A stretch of DNA of 12,820 nucleotides from Oxalobacteraceae bacterium UBA4003 (GTDB lineage: Bacteria > Pseudomonadota > Gammaproteobacteria > Burkholderiales > Burkholderiaceae_D): positions 1-12,820 of the forward strand of contig DGBN01000052.1 in assembly GCA_002384815.1 (NCBI GenBank), written 5' to 3'. This document shows, in pieces, positions 8,064-12,820 of this stretch; position 1 is the stretch's first letter, and each line of letters starts with the position of its first letter. The position numbers were made by a program, and so were the translations under genes. A model generated the notes under the pieces. That model ran no database searches and was not told where the DNA came from. It worked only from the letters and a program-made list of their open reading frames with translations.

Positions 8064-8855
8064 ATGGCGCGTAAAAAATACGAGGAAGAACACGAGAATT
8101 ATGAACGCTGGCTAGTGTCTTACGCCGACTTCATTACCTTGCTGTTCGCCTTTTTCGTTGTCATGTATGCTATTTCTTCGGTCAACGAAGGCAAATACCG
8201 CATCCTGTCCAACTCGCTCGGTCTTGCATTCAGCGGTATCACGCCTAAAGCGCCGGCGCTGAAGGATCCGGTTGAATCGAACGCTCTCACATTGCCGTTG
8301 CCTATCTCTATGCCGGTGCCATCGCCATCGCAACGCGCCAATGACGCCGCCACCAAACGCGAAAAAGCCCGTATGACCAATATCGCACGCGATATCTTGA
8401 AGGCGATGGCGCCGCTGATCAGTGAAGGAAAAGTGCGCGTTACACAAACCAATCGCGGCGTCAGCGTAGAAATCAATGCCAGCGTACTTTTTGCCCCCGG
8501 CGAAGCCAGACTCAGTGCGCAATCCGAGATGGCATTGCGCGCGGTGGCAGAAGTCCTGAACAAGGTTGATAACGACATTCAGGTCGAAGGCCACACCGAT
8601 AATGTGCCGATCAACAATGCGATGTTCCCGTCCAACTGGGAGTTGTCCGCCGTGCGCGCCAGCAGCGTGGTGCGCCTGTTCCTGGAAAACGGGATGAACG
8701 AACAACGCCTGGTCGCAATGGGCCACGGGGCCAATCAACCAGTCGATAGTAACGAGACGACGGAAGGGCGCTTGCGCAATCGTCGCGTGCAACTGATGAT
8801 ACTTTCCGGCTTGCCGGACGTGGTGACGGAAGTGCCGGTGACAGTGAATGACTGA
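8064..8855 (+). CDS. motD: Flagellar motor stator protein MotD (MotB family, OmpA-like)
   Basis: MotD is the peptidoglycan-anchored stator subunit that carries the ion-binding aspartate. The 263-residue protein has a short charged N-terminus, then one membrane helix (about 20-40) beginning SYADFITLLFAFFVVMY, with D22 as the expected ion-binding residue. After a plug/linker rich in Pro and Ala (about 55-105) comes an OmpA-like domain (about 140-248) with VEGHTDNVP (174-182), WELSAVRA (192-199) and the closing GRLRNRRVQL (235-244). It starts 37 bp after motC. The ribosome site is weak, so translation may rely on motC. A MotB-type rather than a general OmpA lipoprotein is clear from the membrane helix with its Asp and the lack of a signal peptidase site. 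Confidence 0.94.
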   Translation: MARKKYEEEHENYERWLVSYADFITLLFAFFVVMYAISSVNEGKYRILSNSLGLAFSGITPKAPALKDPVESNALTLPLPISMPVPSPSQRANDAATKREKARMTNIARDILKAMAPLISEGKVRVTQTNRGVSVEINASVLFAPGEARLSAQSEMALRAVAEVLNKVDNDIQVEGHTDNVPINNAMFPSNWELSAVRASSVVRLFLENGMNEQRLVAMGHGANQPVDSNETTEGRLRNRRVQLMILSGLPDVVTEVPVTVND

Positions 8856-9037
8856 TCGCGTCACTACGTATTAAACGACGTCCGTGGTACACAGTTTTTC
8901 CTTGCGGACCTGAAGCGACGATCAGCTTTCGGGAGGGCGTGGTTTCGCTTTCCAGCTGCTTGCTGTCGGTGGATTTTTCTGCTCCCTGCTTCATTCTCTT
9001 GCCCCCTCATTTCTGAATTCCCCATTGCTCGCTCAGA
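8856..9037 (+). other. Long 3' untranslated region after motD
   Basis: About 180 bases between the motD stop and the terminator candidate contain no supportable + strand gene. Two nested inverted repeats are visible: CTGATCG (8852-8858) with CGATCAG (8919-8925), enclosing GTCCG (8880-8884) with CGGAC (8905-8909). The remainder is pyrimidine-rich, with no further feature I can support. Confidence 0.4.
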
Positions 9038-9073
9038 GATGGAAGTCTGAAAGACCCCCATCGTTTTTATTTT
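9038..9073 (+). terminator. Rho-independent terminator candidate ending the flagellar operon
   Basis: GATGG (9038-9042) pairs with CCATC (9058-9062) and, inside a 2x2 internal loop, GTCT (9045-9048) pairs with AGAC (9052-9055) around a GAA loop. TTTTTATTTT follows at 9064-9073. The split stem makes it weaker than ideal. Its place, after motD and before the ehu promoter, is what one would expect of an operon end. Confidence 0.55.
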
Positions 9074-9100
9074 CTGGCAAGCAGAAAAACAATTTCAGGC

Positions 9101-9121
9101 AATCGATTTCAATTCGAATCG
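9101..9121 (+). promoter_or_regulatory. Operator-like palindromes next to the ehu promoter
   Basis: Two perfect 8-bp palindromes, AATCGATT (9101-9108) and ATTCGAAT (9112-9119), sit side by side. Together they also give the inverted repeat CGATT (9104-9108) / AATCG (9117-9121), which abuts the -35 box. This is a plausible binding site for a regulator of the transporter. Which regulator is unknown, and no regulator gene is in the window. Confidence 0.4.
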
Positions 9122-9122
9122 T

Positions 9123-9152
9123 TTGACATCGTATTACTTGTTTGGCTAAGAT
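9123..9152 (+). promoter_or_regulatory. Sigma-70-type promoter of the ehu operon
   Basis: A perfect -35 box, TTGACA (9123-9128), an 18-bp spacer and TAAGAT (9147-9152, one mismatch to TATAAT at the second A-T step region) form a strong promoter. The expected transcription start is near 9159, leaving a leader of about 108 nt before ehuB. The -10 box lies in an inverted repeat, AGATGA (9149-9154) / TCATCT (9169-9174). Confidence 0.75.
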
Positions 9153-9184
9153 GAAGCGATCTCTGGCCTCATCTGAGAATAAAA

Positions 9185-9211
9185 GGCGATGCATGGTAAG
9201 CATGTGTCGCC
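9185..9211 (+). promoter_or_regulatory. Leader hairpin upstream of ehuB
   Basis: GGCGATGCATG (9185-9195) pairs over all 11 positions with CATGTGTCGCC (9201-9211), using two adjacent G-U wobbles, around a GTAAG loop. It lies in the predicted 5' leader, about 26 nt after the expected transcript start. Only CTTCTTT follows, so it is a weak terminator at best; an attenuator, stability element or protein target are alternatives. Confidence 0.6.
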
Positions 9212-9256
9212 GCTTCTTTGAATATCATCTTGAATAGTGTTGCGATGCCAAACGGC

Positions 9257-9260
9257 AAGG
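9257..9260 (+). promoter_or_regulatory. Shine-Dalgarno supporting the ehuB start at 9267
   Basis: AAGG lies six bases before ATG 9267. The in-frame GTG at 9237 would put extra residues before a normal signal peptide. The in-frame ATG at 9288 has only a poor purine stretch before it but would also leave an intact signal peptide. Confidence 0.55.
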
Positions 9261-9266
9261 TTTTTA

Positions 9267-10136
9267 ATGCAGAAAACAAGAATCGCAATGAAGAGTGTGA
9301 CGAGCGGACGATTTTTTATCACCATTTTCGCCCTTGTTAGTCTGATTTCCCCCTTTATCGTTAGTGCTGAAACCACGTTGGAGCGTATTCAGCGTACCGG
9401 TGAAGTGCGCATCGGATATGCAAATGAGGCGCCGTTTGCCTATAGCGATTTACAGGGAAATGTGACAGGCGAATCGCCGGAGATTGCGAAAGTTGTTTTC
9501 GCGAAGATGGGCGTGAACAAGATTGATGCGGTCCTGACAGAATGGGGAGCATTGATACCAGGACTGAAGGCCAATCGCTTCGATGTCATCGCTGCAGGAA
9601 TGTACATCACGCCTGAACGCATGCAACAAGTCCTATTCGCAGATCCCCACTATCAACTCGGCGATACGCTGCTGATGCGCAAAGATAGTCTGGAAAATCT
9701 TGGCAGCTTTGCAGATATTGCAAAAGATCCCACGCTGAAACTGGCAGTCATGGCGGGTACGGTCGAATACGATTATGCAATCGCAGGGGGGGTGGATGAA
9801 AGCCAGATATTGCAGGTGCCCAACACGATTGCACAATTTCAGGCGGTGATGACCAAGCGTGCAGATGCAGCAGTTGGAACCAGGCTGACCATGGAAGACA
9901 TGGCGAACAAAAGCAGAGGTGTGCTCGAAGCAGTCGCAGATTTTACTGATGACCCTGCGCACATCGGTTACGGCGCGTTAGCTTTTCGTCTCGACGATCA
10001 GGATTTGCGCGATGCAGTCAATGTCATTTTGAAAGAATGGATAGGAAGCGATGAACATCTGGAAACAGTCGCGCCGTTTGGGTTCGATCGCTCCAACCTG
10101 ACGGATAAGACGCTTGCGGATTTTGTCGTGCCATGA
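9267..10136 (+). CDS. ehuB: Ectoine/polar amino-acid ABC transporter substrate-binding protein (EhuB-like)
   Basis: This is a periplasmic binding protein (family 3, SBP_bac_3) that delivers solute to the EhuCD permease. From ATG 9267 it has 289 residues. The N-terminus is a classical signal peptide: basic n-region (to R15), hydrophobic FFITIFALVSLISPFIV (16-32), and a likely cut after VSA (32-34) before ETTLERI. The mature part matches the EhuB pattern: IGYANEAPFAY (49-59), EWGALIPGL (92-100) and TPERMQ (115-120). E54 and R118 fall where the ligand carboxylate and amine contacts are expected; W93 and Y113 are candidate aromatic cage residues. An ectoine or hydroxyectoine ligand is a family-level inference; another quaternary or polar amino-acid-like solute is possible. 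It is the first gene of a four-gene operon, 81 bp before ehuC. Confidence 0.82.
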   Translation: MQKTRIAMKSVTSGRFFITIFALVSLISPFIVSAETTLERIQRTGEVRIGYANEAPFAYSDLQGNVTGESPEIAKVVFAKMGVNKIDAVLTEWGALIPGLKANRFDVIAAGMYITPERMQQVLFADPHYQLGDTLLMRKDSLENLGSFADIAKDPTLKLAVMAGTVEYDYAIAGGVDESQILQVPNTIAQFQAVMTKRADAAVGTRLTMEDMANKSRGVLEAVADFTDDPAHIGYGALAFRLDDQDLRDAVNVILKEWIGSDEHLETVAPFGFDRSNLTDKTLADFVVP

Positions 10137-10217
10137 TGATGCGAACCTGTTGCTGGATAGCAGTGTCGAGCGATCCCATTCGATGCGCTCAAAGTTTGAC
10201 GACTGGCGAGGGCGGAG

Positions 10218-10877
10218 ATGATAGTTGAATTACTACCCTTGCTGCTGCAAGGTGCCACCGTCACAATACAAATCACCTTGCTGGCATCGGTGCTGGCTAT
10301 AGTCCTGGCGTTTATCGCGGCGCTTGCAAAGCTGTCGCCTTTACGCAGCTTGCGCTGGCTGGCCAATATTTACATAGAGGTTTTTCGTGGCACCTCATTG
10401 CTGGTGCAATTGTTCTGGTTGTATTTCGTCCTGCCGCTTCCACCGTTCAATATTACGATGACTTCCTTCACGGTGGCGGTGCTTGGGCTGAGTTTGCACA
10501 TTGGTGCGTATGGCGCAGAAGTTATGCGCGGTGCCTTGTCCAGCGTTCCGCGTGGCCAGATCGAGGCAGCCATTGCGCTGAATATTCCACCATTCCGTCG
10601 CTTTTTCCATATCGTTCTGCCACAGGCGATTGTCAATGCAATTCCACCAGGCACGAACCTGCTGATTGAACTATTGAAAGGCACATCTCTGGTCTCGCTC
10701 ATCACGATGGCGGACCTGACATTCCGCGCGAATCAACTGGTGCAACTCACCTTTCTTAGCCGTGAAGTGTTCGGCATTACGCTGCTGATTTATTTTGTGC
10801 TGGCGCAATGCATCAACTTTGCGATGCGCATGCTGGCGCGGCGGTTCAGTCGCGGAACGATGCGGGGAAATCACTGA
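10218..10877 (+). CDS. ehuC: ABC transporter permease (EhuC-like, HisM family)
   Basis: This is one of two inner-membrane permeases of the importer. The 219-residue, very hydrophobic protein has about five membrane segments and an amphipathic cytoplasmic loop. The EAA loop is at about residues 114-135: EAAIALNIPPFRRFFHIVLP, with Asn where the usual Gly sits. GAEVMRGALSSVPRGQ just before it is typical of the HisM/GlnP polar amino-acid permease family. GAGGG (10208-10212) lies five bases before the ATG. The stop shares one base with the ehuD start (TGATG, 10875-10879), so the two permeases are coupled and probably form a heterodimer. The ehuC name rests on the neighbouring binding protein and ATPase. 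Confidence 0.83.
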   Translation: MIVELLPLLLQGATVTIQITLLASVLAIVLAFIAALAKLSPLRSLRWLANIYIEVFRGTSLLVQLFWLYFVLPLPPFNITMTSFTVAVLGLSLHIGAYGAEVMRGALSSVPRGQIEAAIALNIPPFRRFFHIVLPQAIVNAIPPGTNLLIELLKGTSLVSLITMADLTFRANQLVQLTFLSREVFGITLLIYFVLAQCINFAMRMLARRFSRGTMRGNH

Positions 10878-11560
10878 TGTCCGACCTTTTTGATCTTGCA
10901 TTTGCATGGAGTATTCTGCCGACATTGCTTATGGCTGCATTGAATACCATCGGCATCACGCTGGTCGGCTTCAGTATTGCGTTGGTAGCAGGACTATTTC
11001 TGGCTTTGTTGCGGCGTAATCGCTGGCGTTTTCTGGCATGGCCGGCGACATTGCTGATCGAGTTCATCCGTAGTACGCCGTTACTGATCCAGCTTTACTT
11101 CATTTTTTATGTCATGCCGGAATTCGGCTTGATGCTGTCGGCGTGGAGTGCCGGCGTTATCGGTATTGCCTTGCACTATTCCTGTTATGTCGCAGAAGTG
11201 TATCGCGCCGGTCTTGACGGCGTGCCACGCGGCCAGTGGGAGGCGTGCAAGGTACTGAGCATGTCGCCAATGCAGACATATCGCCGCATCATTCTGCCGC
11301 AAGCCATCCGGCCGATTATTCCCGCGCTGGGTAACTATCTGGTCGCAATGTTCAAGGATACGCCGGTGCTATCGGCCATCACGGTGGTGGAGTTGATGCT
11401 GCAGGCGAAGAACATCGGTTCACGCAGTTTCCGGTATCTGGAACCGATCACGATGGCTGGCCTGTTCTTTCTTGTCATTAGTATCGTCGTGGCCTTGCTG
11501 GTACGACGGCTGGAAATTCATTTGCAGATGCCATCCATCAGAACAAGGGGAGCAACGTGA
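10877..11560 (+). CDS. ehuD: ABC transporter permease (EhuD-like, HisM family)
   Basis: This is the second permease of the importer, 227 residues. The frame is open further upstream inside ehuC, but ATG 10877 is chosen because GGGGA (10864-10868) lies eight bases before it and the protein then starts MSDLFDLAFAWSILPTLLMA, a normal permease beginning. Family motifs include EFIRSTPLLIQLYF (about 63-76), AEVYRAGLDGVPRGQWEA (about 109-126) and the EAA loop ending YRRIILPQA. The EAA motif reads EACKVLSMSP, with Cys for the second Ala and Ser for Gly. Its end overlaps ehuA by 4 bp (GTGA). It is clearly related to EhuC, the usual paired arrangement for this family. Confidence 0.85.
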   Translation: MSDLFDLAFAWSILPTLLMAALNTIGITLVGFSIALVAGLFLALLRRNRWRFLAWPATLLIEFIRSTPLLIQLYFIFYVMPEFGLMLSAWSAGVIGIALHYSCYVAEVYRAGLDGVPRGQWEACKVLSMSPMQTYRRIILPQAIRPIIPALGNYLVAMFKDTPVLSAITVVELMLQAKNIGSRSFRYLEPITMAGLFFLVISIVVALLVRRLEIHLQMPSIRTRGAT

Positions 11561-12336
11561 CGATTTCACCTATTGTGCGCTTCAAGGATGTGACCAAACG
11601 CTATGGTGCACTGACCGTGCTGGATAAGCTGAATCTTGATATAGAGCGCAATGAAAAGGTTGCGCTGATAGGCCCCAGCGGCTCCGGGAAATCCACGTTG
11701 TTGCGCATGTTGATGCTGCTTGAGGAGATTGACGACGGTTTGATTGAGGTCGATGGTGAACCGTTGACGCACATGTCAGGCAATGGAGGATTGATACGTG
11801 CGAGCGAACGATACAAGCGCCAGGGGCGTAACAAAATCGGCATGGTGTTTCAGAGCTTCAATCTGTTTCCGCACATGACGGCCCTGCAGAATGTGACAGA
11901 GGCACCGATTTCGGCAGCGGGTCTGACTCGGCACGAAGCGGAAGAGCGTGCAGCAGAGTTACTGGATATGGTTGGTCTGGCAGACAAGTTTCAGCATTAT
12001 CCGGCACAGCTATCGGGCGGTCAGCAGCAGCGCGTGGCGATTGCACGTGCACTGGCAATGCGGCCGCAAATCATGTTGTTTGACGAAGTTACCTCAGCAC
12101 TTGATCCGGAATTGTGCGGCGAAGTATTGAATGTGATTCGCCGCCTCGGCGATGAGCATAGTTTGACGATGCTGATGGTTACCCATCAGATGGGATTTGC
12201 GAAAGAGTTTGCAGATCGCATCTGTTTTTTTTCAGAAGGGAAAATCATCGAGCAGGGAACGCCGGAACAGGTGTTTTCTTCTCCGCAGCATGAGCGTACG
12301 CAATCGTTCTTGCGCGCGGTAATGGATTCGGTCTGA
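11557..12336 (+). CDS. ehuA: ABC transporter ATP-binding protein (EhuA-like, polar amino-acid type)
   Basis: This is the ATPase that powers the EhuBCD importer from the cytoplasmic face. The 259-residue protein starts at GTG 11557 after AGGGGAG (11546-11552). All nucleotide-binding motifs are intact: Walker A GPSGSGKST at 39-47, Q-loop glutamine Q99 in VFQSFNLFPHM, signature LSGGQQQR at 152-159, Walker B IMLFDEVTSALDPE at 172-185 and H-loop H210 in VTHQMGFAKEFADR. The insert at about 69-92 (THMSGNGGLIRASERYKRQ region) before the Q-loop is longer than in GlnQ and fits the EhuA subfamily. There is no C-terminal regulatory domain. It is the last gene of the operon, so the order is B-C-D-A; family reference operons usually begin with ehuA. 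Confidence 0.9.
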   Translation: MTISPIVRFKDVTKRYGALTVLDKLNLDIERNEKVALIGPSGSGKSTLLRMLMLLEEIDDGLIEVDGEPLTHMSGNGGLIRASERYKRQGRNKIGMVFQSFNLFPHMTALQNVTEAPISAAGLTRHEAEERAAELLDMVGLADKFQHYPAQLSGGQQQRVAIARALAMRPQIMLFDEVTSALDPELCGEVLNVIRRLGDEHSLTMLMVTHQMGFAKEFADRICFFSEGKIIEQGTPEQVFSSPQHERTQSFLRAVMDSV

Positions 12337-12359
12337 ATGAAATGTCGGCGTATCGGCAA

Positions 12360-12401
12360 GACAGACACGATTATTGCCGTCTACGTGCCAATCGTGCTGT
12401 C
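12360..12401. repeat. Bulged 12-bp inverted repeat at the ehuA / DUF2520 convergent junction
   Basis: GACAG-A-CACGATT (12360-12372) pairs with AATCGTGCTGTC (12390-12401) over 12 bp with one bulged A (12365) and a 17-nt loop. It covers the stop codon and last codons of the - strand gene and begins 24 bp after ehuA. A competing 6-bp pairing, CGGCAA (12354-12359) / TTGCCG (12374-12379), overlaps it. It may act as a two-way transcription end, but no T tract follows on either strand. Confidence 0.45.
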
Positions 12402-12820
12402 AGCCTTCCCAGTTGCCTGTACAAGCTCCCATGTGCGGGATTAACATCATTTACGGCGCGATACTGTTTGAACACTGTGGTGATGTCGTTACGTGCAATT
12501 GGCCCGGTCAATGCCAGTTCCGGGCCTACTTCTAAAGCATTCCCAGTCGTTTCGCGCACCAGCGACGCCATCATCTTGAGAGCAAGGTCTTGCGGTATGC
12601 CGGCTTGAGCATAGGTTTGTACTGCCGTGTCGAGCAGCGTAACCAGATAGTTGGAGGCGAACACGGCGGCGGCGTGGTACAGGATTTTTTCTTCGCTCTT
12701 GATCGTCACCAGTTGTGCACCGATTGCCGTGAATAGCGGCGTCAATATATCGAGTGCACGTTGATCGCCCTCTGCGCCGCAATAAGTACCGGCGAAGTCA
12801 TGAATGATTTTTTCCGGCAC
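12371..12820 (-). CDS. Rossmann-like/DUF2520-domain protein, C-terminal part only
   Basis: The gene runs off the right edge of the window. The outermost codon reads GTG but is probably internal, because proteins of this family have about 290-300 residues with an N-terminal NAD(P)-binding Rossmann domain that is not seen here. The visible 149 residues are the helical DUF2520 domain, with FAGTYCGAEGD near the start, LYHAAAVFASNYLVTLLD in the middle and ALTGPIARNDITTV near the end, all typical of the family. The architecture resembles the 6-phosphogluconate dehydrogenase C-terminal-like fold of ketopantoate and proline reductases. The reaction is unknown and none is claimed. The stop codon (complement of 12371-12373) lies 34 bp from the ehuA stop, convergent, and within an inverted repeat. 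Confidence 0.85.
   Translation of the reverse strand: MPEKIIHDFAGTYCGAEGDQRALDILTPLFTAIGAQLVTIKSEEKILYHAAAVFASNYLVTLLDTAVQTYAQAGIPQDLALKMMASLVRETTGNALEVGPELALTGPIARNDITTVFKQYRAVNDVNPAHGSLYRQLGRLTARLARRRQ

Noticed and set aside
9237..9266. GTG 9237 as the ehuB start
   Set aside because: It adds ten residues before a complete signal peptide and has no good ribosome site; ATG 9267 has AAGG at six bases.
10168..10190. GAGCG/CGCTC repeat between ehuB and ehuC as an attenuator
   Set aside because: Five pairs with a 13-base loop is expected by chance.
10808..10876. Upstream start for ehuD inside ehuC
   Set aside because: The added residues are a frame-shadow of the ehuC end; ATG 10877 has a ribosome site and gives the normal permease N-terminus.
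1..12820. Insertion sequences, tRNA/rRNA genes, CRISPR arrays, phage genes or defence systems
   Set aside because: No transposase, integrase, regularly spaced repeat or structured RNA gene could be recognised; the window is ordinary core and transport genes.

Overview
The window looks like a piece of a betaproteobacterial chromosome, most likely Burkholderiales/Oxalobacteraceae (Herminiimonas/Janthinobacterium-like). This is inferred from gene order and protein character; no marker gene is present. Coding density is high, almost everything reads on the + strand, and no mobile element, tRNA, rRNA or CRISPR array was seen.

Region 1 (1-1072) is the 3' part of a gene for an EAL/HDOD (YuxH-type) signalling protein that begins before the window. 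Region 2 (1240-8855) is a tight flagellar run: flhB-flhA-flhF-flhG-fliA-motC-motD. FlhB and FlhA are the substrate-switch and export-gate components of the flagellar type III secretion system. FlhF and FlhG are the SRP-type GTPase and MinD-like ATPase pair that set flagellar position and number. FliA is sigma-28. MotC/MotD are a stator pair of the kind called MotCD in Pseudomonas. Most junctions overlap or are a few bases apart, so translational coupling along one long transcript is likely. A Rho-independent terminator candidate lies about 180 nt after motD (9038-9073).

Region 3 (9100-12336) is a separate transcription unit for a polar amino-acid/compatible-solute ABC importer of the Ehu (ectoine/hydroxyectoine) type, in the order ehuB-ehuC-ehuD-ehuA: binding protein, two permeases, ATPase. 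A near-consensus sigma-70 promoter (TTGACA, 18 bp, TAAGAT) with two 8-bp palindromes just upstream drives it. The leader carries an 11-bp hairpin. Region 4 (12371-12820, - strand) is the C-terminal half of a Rossmann-like/DUF2520 protein converging on ehuA.

The most unusual signal is in flhG. The segment where a MinD/ParA ATPase should encode its glycine-rich Walker A loop instead forms an almost perfect DNA/RNA hairpin (16-bp stem, 4-nt loop, 5827-5862), and the encoded P-loop has lost its glycines. The N-terminal DQAxxLR motif that acts on FlhF is intact. Other points worth a look are the ehuB leader hairpin and operator-like palindromes, the long 3' region after motD, and a bulged 12-bp inverted repeat at the ehuA/DUF2520 junction. 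No wholly new multi-gene system is evident.
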